NCBI GenBank assembly: GCA_025060695.1
Contig: JANXBH010000001.1
Location: 1 to 64,000 of the forward strand
Direction: 5' to 3'
Source of the DNA: Caldifarciminota bacterium
Lineage (GTDB): Bacteria > Hydrothermota > Hydrothermia > LBFQ01 > DSFT01
Length of the DNA stretch: 64,000 nucleotides
A program made the position numbers and the translations under genes. A model generated the notes under the pieces. The model was not told the DNA's origin. It did not search any database and was given only the letters and a program-made list of their open reading frames with translations. Of this stretch, positions 49,500 through 58,689 are shown one piece after another (position 1 is the stretch's first letter; each line of letters opens with the position of its first letter).

Positions 49500-50557
49500 T
49501 TCTTAATATTCTTCAAACTTCCTTCTACAAACGGCAATCTCACGACCTTAAATTTGTTTCCATTTATTAATATTTCTGTATCTAATTTTGAATATTCTTT
49601 TAACATGTAGCCCATACCTATACCCTTTTTCAATGTAGGTGAAAATGCTCCACTTGTTACATAACCCACTTTTTTTTCATTAATATAAATATCGTCTTTT
49701 TCTCTTGGAATACCTCTATCAATTGCAATAAAACCAACTCTTACATAATTTACTCCATTTTCTATAATTTTTAATAGTCTCTCCTTACCTAAAAAATTCT
49801 TATCTAAGTAAATAGTCCATCTCAATCTTGCGCTAATTGGATTTATATTTTCGTCTATATCATTTCCATAAAGACAATATCCCGCTTCAAGCCTTAATGT
49901 ATTTCTTGCACCAAGACCAGCCATTTTTATATTAGGATTTTTTAATAGATTTTCAGTGAATTCTAAAGCTCTATCTGAATTAATATAAACTTCAAATCCA
50001 TCTTCGGTTGTATAGCCAGTTCTTGATATTATCATATCATCATGTTTTACAAAACAATAATAAGGAATATCTATGGAAATACCTAAAACTTCTTCTAATA
50101 CTGATTTTGACTTTGGACCTTGGATTGCTATTTGTGAAATATTAAAAGTAATATCCTCTATTTTTATATCAAACTCCTCTGAATGTCTTCTTATATGCTC
50201 TAAGTCTTTATTTCTTGTTCCTGCATTTACTACTAATAAGAAACCTAATTCATCTATTCTATAAACTACCAAGTCATCAACTATACCTGCATTTTCATTT
50301 AATATTAGTCCATATTTTGCACTACCTATCTGCAAATTCAATATATCAATTGTAGTAATGTAGTTAAGAAAATCTATACTGCCTTTACCATTAATTAGTA
50401 TTCTACCCATATGAGAAACATCAAATATGGAAGCATTTTCTTTTGTCCAAAGATGCTCGTTTATAATGCTATCGTAATAAAGAGGCATTTTCCAATTATG
50501 AAAATCTACAATTTTGGCATTTAACTTCTTATGTAATTGAATTAATGGAGTTTCCAT
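49496..50557 (-). CDS. gcvT: Aminomethyltransferase (glycine cleavage T protein)
   Basis: IFDVSHMGRILINGKGSIDFLNYI, YGLILNENAGIVDDLVVYR, GLGARNTLRLEAGYCLYGNDI. Confidence 0.92.
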   Translation of the reverse strand: METPLIQLHKKLNAKIVDFHNWKMPLYYDSIINEHLWTKENASIFDVSHMGRILINGKGSIDFLNYITTIDILNLQIGSAKYGLILNENAGIVDDLVVYRIDELGFLLVVNAGTRNKDLEHIRRHSEEFDIKIEDITFNISQIAIQGPKSKSVLEEVLGISIDIPYYCFVKHDDMIISRTGYTTEDGFEVYINSDRALEFTENLLKNPNIKMAGLGARNTLRLEAGYCLYGNDIDENINPISARLRWTIYLDKNFLGKERLLKIIENGVNYVRVGFIAIDRGIPREKDDIYINEKKVGYVTSGAFSPTLKKGIGMGYMLKEYSKLDTEILINGNKFKVVRLPFVEGSLKNIKK

Positions 50558-50562
50558 AAGTT

Positions 50563-51759
50563 TTATTCCTCTTTTATATCTTCCATATAATGACCATAAC
50601 CTGGAACATTAGAAAACATTAGTTTGTATTCTCCCGTACCCAATTGGTCTAAAAATTTAAATCTTAAATTGTTTTGATAATATATCCAAATTACGTAGGA
50701 TTTTGTACCAAGTGCAACTTCTTGTCTTCTTATATCATCCGGTTGTCCAAATAGTATATAAATTTTCCCCATATCAGTATATCTTCCTTCTTTAAATGGT
50801 GTTGAGAATTTCATGTCCGCCTCTATTACCCTTTGTTTATATATTGGATAAAATGAACCATCTGGGTCTTTTTTCTTCCAAAACTTATCTATCCATAGTT
50901 CTCTTGCTTGCTTATTTTTAATACTTCTAAATTCATTTAGTTCAGTCTGACTTGCTATATAATCTATAAAATATCTAATATCATCAATTATTGCTTGTTC
51001 TCTTTGTATTTCAAAACTTTTTTCTAATAACTTTTTAATATTTAATCCTAAGTCCACAACTTCAAACTTTATCTTATATTGACCATCCTTAATGGAACTT
51101 ATAGGAATTTTTCCTGTAATTAAAAATTCTCCTTTATCTTTTAGCAATATTTGCTGGTTAGATATAAGAACTGTACTGTCATTTTTTACATCCTGAATAT
51201 AAAATCTTATTGAAATTTTCTTGCTGTCTATTTTTACATTATAAATTTCAAAAAAGTAAAATATCGTATCTTTGAAAATAGAAGATGGATTTGGTAAAAA
51301 TCCGATACCATTTCTATAAAATGGACTATTTAAACTATCTTCATAAAATTTACTTGCTAAAATAAGCGATGAGAAGTTTAAGTAAGTATCTTCTACAATT
51401 TCAAGGGGAAAGTCTACTCTTGAATTCCTTGACTTACTTTTAATTTCAAATTTTATATTGTATTTTCCGGGTTTTGAAAGTATTTCATAGCTATCTACCA
51501 TATATACCGCACTTTTTGAAATTTTTTTATCCTTTTTTTCCTCCATTAACTTTTCCCTATCTTTAAAAACCCTTAAATGTATTTGATAATTATCTGATAT
51601 ATCGGAAGGATTTATGGAATATACAAAACTAACAATATATATATCTTCCGAGAGCTTAAAATATATTGGCTCAACATAACCTCTGATACTACCATCCAAT
51701 ACAAAGTTCTTATTATCTAAACTCGTTATACCAACTAATAGGAGCAAGTTCATAATCAC
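50563..51759 (-). CDS. GWxTD domain-containing protein (copy 2)
   Basis: KQARELWIDKFWKKKDPDGSFYPIYKQRVIEADMKFSTPFKEGRYTDMGKIYILFGQPDDIRR...YVIWIYYQNNLRFKFLDQLGTGEYKL. Confidence 0.8.
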   Translation of the reverse strand: MIMNLLLLVGITSLDNKNFVLDGSIRGYVEPIYFKLSEDIYIVSFVYSINPSDISDNYQIHLRVFKDREKLMEEKKDKKISKSAVYMVDSYEILSKPGKYNIKFEIKSKSRNSRVDFPLEIVEDTYLNFSSLILASKFYEDSLNSPFYRNGIGFLPNPSSIFKDTIFYFFEIYNVKIDSKKISIRFYIQDVKNDSTVLISNQQILLKDKGEFLITGKIPISSIKDGQYKIKFEVVDLGLNIKKLLEKSFEIQREQAIIDDIRYFIDYIASQTELNEFRSIKNKQARELWIDKFWKKKDPDGSFYPIYKQRVIEADMKFSTPFKEGRYTDMGKIYILFGQPDDIRRQEVALGTKSYVIWIYYQNNLRFKFLDQLGTGEYKLMFSNVPGYGHYMEDIKEE

Positions 51760-52774
51760 CCGTCCCGTATTTATCTACAAAGACAAATTTTAAACCTAAA
51801 CTTTCATAATACCATATTTGGTATGGTCTATCGTATAAATTAAACTCACTTTTTTCTATATAATCAGGTGGTCCATGCTTTAAATAGATTAAACCCATAT
51901 CGTTTATTTTACCCCTTTTAGCATAGTTTTCAATAACATATTTATATCTTTGTAAAAATAGCTCCTTGTCTTCATTTAATTTAGTATTGGGAGTTGGGTC
52001 TTTATCTTCCCAAAACCTATCCCAAGCGGATTTTAAATCCTTGTATTTTTTGAGATAAATATTAAATTCACCCGAATATAAATAATTTAATGCAAAAACC
52101 AAGTTATCTAATTCTTTTTTTGTCATATCAAACAAACCAAGCTTATAAAATTTAAATTTTTGCTCTGCTTTAAACTTCTTGTAAGCTATTAATATTTTTC
52201 CTTCATATCTATCAAGACCTAAATCTTTAATATTTAGATTTATATCCAGCTCATTATATCCTTGATTTAGATACTTAGTATAGTTCAATTTATTTACTCT
52301 ATTTTCATTTTCAAAAGATAATTTAATTTGCACACTGTCTGACATTGTGGAGTATAATGGAATTTTTAAATTTACAAGTGTATCTGAAGAACTATACTTT
52401 TCCCTATCAGTAATTATATCTCCAATGATTATTGGTTGCTTTTTCATATATAACATAAACGTTGTATCTAAAATATTAGCATTCGCATTTAGGTCAACAG
52501 CTCTAAAGTTAACCTTATATTTTTTATCATAAGGAAAGCTTAAACTGATTTTTAATATATGAAAACCTTCTTTTAAACTACTATCTATAACATTTGAAGC
52601 AACTATGGTTTTACCTAAAAATATGTCATATTGAATTCTATAATGTGCAATACTTTTTAAAAATAGTAAATCTGATTTATTTAGCTTGTAAATAATGTTA
52701 ACTATAAAACTATCCTGCTCCGGTATTCTTTGTATTTCAAATATACTAATAAGCCACACCAAGCTCTCGTGCAA
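51713..52774 (-). CDS. GWxTD domain-containing protein (copy 1)
   Basis: [63 protein letters not shown]...[26 protein letters not shown]. Confidence 0.8.
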   Translation of the reverse strand: MHESLVWLISIFEIQRIPEQDSFIVNIIYKLNKSDLLFLKSIAHYRIQYDIFLGKTIVASNVIDSSLKEGFHILKISLSFPYDKKYKVNFRAVDLNANANILDTTFMLYMKKQPIIIGDIITDREKYSSSDTLVNLKIPLYSTMSDSVQIKLSFENENRVNKLNYTKYLNQGYNELDINLNIKDLGLDRYEGKILIAYKKFKAEQKFKFYKLGLFDMTKKELDNLVFALNYLYSGEFNIYLKKYKDLKSAWDRFWEDKDPTPNTKLNEDKELFLQRYKYVIENYAKRGKINDMGLIYLKHGPPDYIEKSEFNLYDRPYQIWYYESLGLKFVFVDKYGTGDYELAPISWYNEFR

Positions 52775-53600
52775 GTTGTTTTAATCTTTTTATCCTTTCT
52801 TCTGTTGGTGGGTGAGTAGAGAATAGTTTAAATAATCCTTCAAGAATTGGTGGTATAATAAATAGATGACTTGTTGAAGGATTTGCTTCCAATGGGACTT
52901 TATATGCATAGTTTTGTATTTTATCTAATGCATTTGCAAGTGCTATTGGGTCTCTTATGATTTTTGCTCCTGTTTCATCAGCCAAAAACTCTCTTGAACG
53001 AGAAATAGCCATTTGTATTATAATCGCTGCTATTGGTGCAAGTAAAATAACCAAGATATCTAATATAGGGTTATGATTTTCTCTATTACTTGAACCTCTA
53101 AATATCATTGCCCACTTAGCCATCTCTACTAAGTAAGTTATAGCACTTACTATAATTGCTGAAATAGTAGAAATTAAAATATCTCTGTTTTTTATGTGGG
53201 CTATTTCATGCGCTATTACACCTTTTAGTTCTCTTTCGTCTAAAAGTCTTAAAATTCCAGTTGTAAATGCAACAGCTGAATGCTTTGGGTTTCTCCCTGT
53301 TGCAAAAGCATTAGGACTTTCCTCTTCAATAATATACACTCTTGGCATAGGAATACCTGCTTTTATTGCAACTTCCCTTACCATATTGTATAGCTTTGGA
53401 TTATCCGTCTCAGTTATTTCCTTTGCTCTATACATAGAAAGCACTATCTTATCTGAGAAGAAATATGAAAATAAATTAAAAAGAATTGCAAAACCAAGAG
53501 CTATCGTAAGTCCTATCTCACCTCCTAAATAACCACCAATTACTATAAACAATGCGGAAAGTGTAGCTAAAAGTATTAAAGTTTTGAACTGATTAATCAT
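52746..53600 (-). CDS. htpX: Protease HtpX (M48 family)
   Basis: [71 protein letters not shown]. Confidence 0.95.
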   Translation of the reverse strand: MINQFKTLILLATLSALFIVIGGYLGGEIGLTIALGFAILFNLFSYFFSDKIVLSMYRAKEITETDNPKLYNMVREVAIKAGIPMPRVYIIEEESPNAFATGRNPKHSAVAFTTGILRLLDERELKGVIAHEIAHIKNRDILISTISAIIVSAITYLVEMAKWAMIFRGSSNRENHNPILDILVILLAPIAAIIIQMAISRSREFLADETGAKIIRDPIALANALDKIQNYAYKVPLEANPSTSHLFIIPPILEGLFKLFSTHPPTEERIKRLKQLARELGVAY

Positions 53601-53629
53601 AACAAAATTTTAAAGGATAGTTTAAAATT

Positions 53630-54769
53630 TTGATAAGATTGCTACTTTCCGATTTATCTATATATTTTCTCATTTTCAATCAATATGACTATAGATTTCT
53701 TATATACTCAAAGAATAATTATTCCATTAAAAACTTTCAAATTAGTTATGACGGTAGAATTTATTTTTTTAGAAATGATGTAAATAGCTTCTCACCCACA
53801 CAACTTTCTTCAAAATTTTCGTATAGCTACTTCTTTCGTAATTTCTCTATTTTTATTGACCACTTTTGTGAAAATACCATTGAATATAAACCATACGATA
53901 TTAAAAGATTCGATATTTTAGGAATTAAGTATAAAAATTTCGGTGTTGGCTGGACATTTAATAAGCGATATGTAAATTATGAATTCTGGTTTCTTTACGA
54001 ATTTCATTATTTTCTATTTAGAGGAAGTTTTTACTTTGGTATTAGTGAAGACTTTAGAAAAATTTATCCATTTATTTCTATTTGGATGCTAAATGTTTTA
54101 GGAATTGAAAGCTTTTCCAATCCAAATAGTGCGGATACATTAAAGCAAGGTGAAATACCTAATGTAGAAAAGCTTAGTATAATTTCAATAGGAGCAAGTT
54201 TAGGATTTTTGTTAAATAAAGCTAAACTTGAGTTTAATAAGTATATTCCAATAGACAACTATATTTATAATTTTAATTATAAGTATGAAGTGGATTTTCT
54301 TATAAAGAATATGTTTGGCATCAGAACATATTTAGAGGCTAATTCTGCAACGCAACTTATTTATCCTAAGTGGTTAGTCTTGGGAATGAATTTAAACTAT
54401 AGGGGCTTTGGTATTGGACTAAGTGAGTTATATACTACTAATGTAAGATATGAAGAGAAACCAATTAGAAGAAAAGAATACTTTTTAAGTTTTTTAAAAA
54501 ATTTTAAAAATTTAGAATTAGACTTAAGATATCGCTTATATAAGTCAGATAGCTTAAGGCGAGTCTTCTTAAAATTCGGCATAAATTTTGAGTTAAAAAG
54601 TATATTTCTAAATTTAAAATACGAAATTTTTAGTAATAGTTTTGATGGTTATATCGGTTTTAAGTATAGCTATTTTAGGATATACTACCTCCATAAGCTC
54701 AGAAGCAGACTGGCTTTTGATTATTTTTCAGATACAAATAATTTATTTGGTATTCAAATAGAATTTTAG
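53630..54769 (+). CDS. Predicted beta-barrel-like hypothetical protein
   Basis: 379-aa aromatic-rich ORF ending FGIQIEF (C-terminal Phe); start TTG 53630 or TTG 53639. Confidence 0.45.
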   Translation: MIRLLLSDLSIYFLIFNQYDYRFLIYSKNNYSIKNFQISYDGRIYFFRNDVNSFSPTQLSSKFSYSYFFRNFSIFIDHFCENTIEYKPYDIKRFDILGIKYKNFGVGWTFNKRYVNYEFWFLYEFHYFLFRGSFYFGISEDFRKIYPFISIWMLNVLGIESFSNPNSADTLKQGEIPNVEKLSIISIGASLGFLLNKAKLEFNKYIPIDNYIYNFNYKYEVDFLIKNMFGIRTYLEANSATQLIYPKWLVLGMNLNYRGFGIGLSELYTTNVRYEEKPIRRKEYFLSFLKNFKNLELDLRYRLYKSDSLRRVFLKFGINFELKSIFLNLKYEIFSNSFDGYIGFKYSYFRIYYLHKLRSRLAFDYFSDTNNLFGIQIEF

Positions 54770-54792
54770 ATATACTTTAAAATTTCAAAACT

Positions 54793-55581
54793 ATGAGAGA
54801 TTGGGCTTTAATACTTGGTTCTTCAAGTGGATTTGGTGCAGCAGTAAGCATAGAACTTTCAAAAAGGGGATTTAATATAATTGGAGTACACTTTGATACA
54901 AGAGCTACAATAGAAAATGCAGAAAGTGTAAGGAGGGAAATAGAAAATAATGGAAAAATAGCACTATTTTTTAATTTAAATGCAGGTGATGAAGAAAAAA
55001 GGAAATTAGTTTTGGATGAATTTGAAAAGAAATATCCAAATGAAAAAATTAGAGTTTTACTCCATTCTATTGCATTTGGTACTTTAAAGCCATTTATTGG
55101 AGAAAATTTAGAATCATCTATAAATCAGAAACAAATAGAAATGACACTCCACTTAATGGCTAATACTTTAGTATATTGGACTCAGGATATATTTTTTAGA
55201 AACCTATTTAAAATACCTGGTTCAAGAATATTTGCTATGACTAGTGAGGGTAGTTTAAGAGTCACAAAGTACTATGGAGCTGTTTCAGCAGCAAAAGCGG
55301 TATTAGAAAGTCATGTTAGACAATTGGCTTTAGAATTAGTACCATATGGTATAACTGTAAATGCGATAAGAGCTGGTGTAACTGATACACCTGCCTTAAG
55401 AAAAATTCCTTCAAGCGATAAGATTATAGAATTAACTTTAAAAAGGAATCCTTCTGGAAGACTTACGACTCCAGAGGATGTAGCAAAAGCAATTGCAGTT
55501 CTTTGTAATGAGGATTTATACTGGATGACAGGTAATATAATAAACGTAGATGGTGGAGAAACTATAACAGGAATTTCTTAA
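54793..55581 (+). CDS. Enoyl-ACP reductase-type short-chain dehydrogenase
   Basis: LILGSSSGFGAAVSIELSKRG, YYGAVSAAKAVLESHVRQLALELVPYGITVNAIRAGVTDTPALRKIP, GNIINVDGGETI. Confidence 0.88.
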   Translation: MRDWALILGSSSGFGAAVSIELSKRGFNIIGVHFDTRATIENAESVRREIENNGKIALFFNLNAGDEEKRKLVLDEFEKKYPNEKIRVLLHSIAFGTLKPFIGENLESSINQKQIEMTLHLMANTLVYWTQDIFFRNLFKIPGSRIFAMTSEGSLRVTKYYGAVSAAKAVLESHVRQLALELVPYGITVNAIRAGVTDTPALRKIPSSDKIIELTLKRNPSGRLTTPEDVAKAIAVLCNEDLYWMTGNIINVDGGETITGIS

Positions 55582-55620
55582 TGAATACTTTAAAATTTTC
55601 AAGTAAAAAGGAGGATGAAA

Positions 55621-56919
55621 ATGAGAAAGTTAATTTTGACCATTGTTCTTGTTGGATGTGGTGTAACTTATAATGTAAGAGTTGTGGATCAAGCAACAAA
55701 TCAACCAATTGACGCTAAGCTAACAGTAAAAAAAGGTGATAAGGTTATAAAACAGCAAGAAGCAAAAGGAGGACAGGCTAAGGTAGGTCTATCAAGAGGG
55801 GAATTTTTATTACAAGGAGAAAGCAACAATTATTATACTGATTCAGTAAGAATAAGTCCACAAAATAGAGAAATAACGCTTGCACTGGAACCTATGAAGA
55901 GCTTAGTAGTAAGAAGCATAGATGGTAGAACACAAAATCCTGTATCTGCTCAAGTAGAGCTAACTTATCCAGATAATAAGAAAGAGCAAAAAACAGGAGA
56001 AGTTGTTCAGTTCGATAATTTAAGAAGTGGAAAGTATTCTATAAAAGTATCCGCTAAAGACTACGAAGAGTATAAGCAAGATATCCAACTTACAAAAACT
56101 GAGACTTTACTAGTTAGATTAAATTATACAATAACTAATGCCACAGTTAAAATAGTGGATGATAAGGGAAAACCAGTTAAAAATGCAACTGTAACATTAA
56201 GAGATGGTGCAGGAAATGAGTATAAAGCTATAACGGATGAAACTGGGAATGCAAAAATTAGTGTTCCAGCAGGGACATATACTATAAAAGGTAGTGGAGA
56301 GGGTTATGTAACAAATGCAAAAGTAGTTCAACTTCAACCAGGAGATACTACATTAGATTTATCTATTGCAAGAAGTGGAATATTTAAAGTCTATTTTGAT
56401 TTTGATAAGTCAGATATAAGAAGTGATGCGGATGCAACATTAAAAATAGCCTGTGATTTAGTAAAGGAAGTTCAAAATCAAACTAATAAGTTCTCTATTA
56501 AAATAGAAGGACATGCAGACCAAAGAGGAACAGATGCTTACAACTTAGCACTTTCAGATAGAAGAGCAAAAAGTGTATTAAATTATATTACACAAGTTTG
56601 CGGTATTGACAGAAAGTATATAAAAACATTTGCTTTTGGTGAAAGACAACCTGAAGATAAAGGATGCGATATGAAGAATAAATCAATATGGGAAAATACA
56701 AGGGATAACTCACCTATTCATTGGTTCAATTGGAATAAAGAGCAAGAGTTAAACAGTGCAACGCCTTGCCAAAAGAATAGAAGAGCAGTTGTTTTAACTA
56801 CAAGAACTGATCAAGTGAAAAAATCTTCAGTTGAATACGACTTTGGAAATTATTGCTCAGTTGATGGAAATATAGAAGGAGATTATAGTGGTATTATATT
56901 AACAATTGAGCTTCAGTAA
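55621..56919 (+). CDS. OmpA-family lipoprotein with carboxypeptidase-regulatory-like repeats
   Basis: Lipobox MRKLILTIVLVGC; VYFDFDKSDIRSDADATL...IEGHADQRGTDAYNLALSDRRAKSVLNYI. AAGGAGG SD favours ATG 55621. Confidence 0.85.
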   Translation: MRKLILTIVLVGCGVTYNVRVVDQATNQPIDAKLTVKKGDKVIKQQEAKGGQAKVGLSRGEFLLQGESNNYYTDSVRISPQNREITLALEPMKSLVVRSIDGRTQNPVSAQVELTYPDNKKEQKTGEVVQFDNLRSGKYSIKVSAKDYEEYKQDIQLTKTETLLVRLNYTITNATVKIVDDKGKPVKNATVTLRDGAGNEYKAITDETGNAKISVPAGTYTIKGSGEGYVTNAKVVQLQPGDTTLDLSIARSGIFKVYFDFDKSDIRSDADATLKIACDLVKEVQNQTNKFSIKIEGHADQRGTDAYNLALSDRRAKSVLNYITQVCGIDRKYIKTFAFGERQPEDKGCDMKNKSIWENTRDNSPIHWFNWNKEQELNSATPCQKNRRAVVLTTRTDQVKKSSVEYDFGNYCSVDGNIEGDYSGIILTIELQ

Positions 56920-56940
56920 GCCCCCTTGGGGGCTAATTTT
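56919..56940 (+). terminator. Terminator hairpin AGCCCCCTTGGGGGCT followed by AATTTT
   Basis: Perfect 8-bp palindromic arms directly after the OmpA-like stop codon. Confidence 0.65.
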
Positions 56941-57504
56941 ATGAAAAGTATTAAGGAAAAACAAAGAGAATGGAAAAGACAAGAAATAATAAATGCAGTA
57001 ATGGATATTGCACTAAAGGAAGGAGTGTTAGAACTTTCAGTAGAGGAAATAGCGAAAAAATCGGGATTTGCAAAATCTTCAATTTATTACTACTTTAAAT
57101 CAAAAGACGAAATATTTAAGGAAATTCTTATAAATGGTTGGAAAAAAATGCTCTCAAAAATAAAAAGTATAAAAATTGACCCAAATAAGCCGTATGAAAG
57201 TTTAGTTGAAGTTATAAAAACTCACTTAGATTTTACACAGGAAGAAAAAAAACTATTTCAGTTTCTCGCAAGATTTACAAAAGCTCTAAAAAATAAAGAA
57301 ATTGAAAAGTATTTAAAACAAGAAAGTGAAATTTATCTATCACTTATTGAAAAATGTATAGAAAAGGGGATTTTGAAAGGAGATATAAAGTTCATTTATA
57401 ACTCCTTAGCAGGTTCTGTAAAGCAAATTGCACAAAATGAAGATTTAACATTTCAAGAAAAACTAAAATATATTTTAAAAAACTTAGAAGAATTCAAGCA
57501 ATAA
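56941..57504 (+). CDS. TetR-family transcriptional regulator
   Basis: QEIINAVMDIALKEGVLELSVEEIAKKSGFAKSSIYYYFKSKDEIFKEIL; ATG 56941 lies after the terminator. Confidence 0.9.
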   Translation: MKSIKEKQREWKRQEIINAVMDIALKEGVLELSVEEIAKKSGFAKSSIYYYFKSKDEIFKEILINGWKKMLSKIKSIKIDPNKPYESLVEVIKTHLDFTQEEKKLFQFLARFTKALKNKEIEKYLKQESEIYLSLIEKCIEKGILKGDIKFIYNSLAGSVKQIAQNEDLTFQEKLKYILKNLEEFKQ

Positions 57505-58672
57505 TTGAAATAGAATAATGTTCAAAGTTTTCTAGTATTTTAATAACTTTTAAAATATCTTCAAAATTCAGACTTTCAATCTGATATAGAATATCCTCAA
57601 TTTTTAAAATTTTTCCGCTTTGAAGATATTCACTTATAACAAAAAACAAATAATTTAAATAACTATCAAACTCTATTATAATAGATGTCTTAAACTTTTG
57701 CTTTAACTTCTTAAAATTTACATGGCTTTCTAAGCTTCTTAGTATTTTAATAATTTCCTCCACTACCCTTTCATTAACGCTTTTGCTTACTACATAACTT
57801 ATACCAAAGACACTAACTTCTCTATATAAATCTAAAAATGTATGTATATCATAAACCAAACCATATTTTCCCCTTATAATGTCAAATAGAATAGAGCTAC
57901 TTCCTGAACCAAGAAAATAGGAAAATGCATTAAGAGCTAACTTAAATTCATGGTAATTAAATATTGGAATTCCAAGTGAGACATAATTATTGTAAGCTTT
58001 CCTTTTTTTTATAATGTTTGAAGGATAATATGAATTAAATGGTAAGAAAGCCAACTTATAATAATTTTCCAAGTAAAAATTATCTTCTATAAATCTTATA
58101 ATGTCATCAATGTTAACACTACCAGAAATTAGCATGACTACATTGTCTTTTGAAAATACTTCATTTTTTCTCCTTAATAAATCATCCATAGTAAAATTCA
58201 GAATATTTTCCTTTGTCCCTATAATTTCTCTTGAAAGCGGATGCTCTTTAAATATTGCCTTGTTTAAATAATAATAACTTCTTTCTTCATAGTTATCAAG
58301 AATTTCCCTGTATTCTTGTATTATTACACTCTTCTCTTTTTCATAATTCTCAAATGTTGAATTAGCAATTATATCAAATATTATTTTGAGAGCTTCCTTT
58401 AGTTTTTCGTTTAAAATGCTCGTAAAAATTACTAAATTTTCTTTTGTAGTCCATGCATCAATAGAACCTCCATACAACTCAAAAAATTCATTTATCTCTT
58501 CATAACTATAGTGTTTTGAGCCTCTAAATATTGTATGTTCTAAAAAATGAGTTATACCAGACTTTTGTTCATATCTTGAGCCTACTCTTGAAGCTAAAAT
58601 GATATGGGATAGTCTTGAGTTTTCTCTGTTATCTAAAATAACTTCTAATCCATTAATTTTATATATTTCCAA
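57494..58672 (-). CDS. M16-family metallopeptidase
   Basis: GVxxxxEHTIFRGSKHYS (HFLEH inverted zinc motif); TTG start at 58672. Confidence 0.9.
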   Translation of the reverse strand: MEIYKINGLEVILDNRENSRLSHIILASRVGSRYEQKSGITHFLEHTIFRGSKHYSYEEINEFFELYGGSIDAWTTKENLVIFTSILNEKLKEALKIIFDIIANSTFENYEKEKSVIIQEYREILDNYEERSYYYLNKAIFKEHPLSREIIGTKENILNFTMDDLLRRKNEVFSKDNVVMLISGSVNIDDIIRFIEDNFYLENYYKLAFLPFNSYYPSNIIKKRKAYNNYVSLGIPIFNYHEFKLALNAFSYFLGSGSSSILFDIIRGKYGLVYDIHTFLDLYREVSVFGISYVVSKSVNERVVEEIIKILRSLESHVNFKKLKQKFKTSIIIEFDSYLNYLFFVISEYLQSGKILKIEDILYQIESLNFEDILKVIKILENFEHYSISIIA

Positions 58673-58689
58673 ACTTTAAAATTTTAAAC
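58673..58689. promoter_or_regulatory. Shared palindromic element ACTTTAAAATTTTAAAC between divergent start codons 17 bp apart
   Basis: TAAAAT at -13..-8 of CTG 58690 (+) and -14..-9 of TTG 58672 (-). Confidence 0.5.

Noticed and set aside
53194-53532. Antisense ORF 53194..53532 (+) in htpX
   Set aside because: Antisense to strongly conserved htpX, including the HEIAH region.
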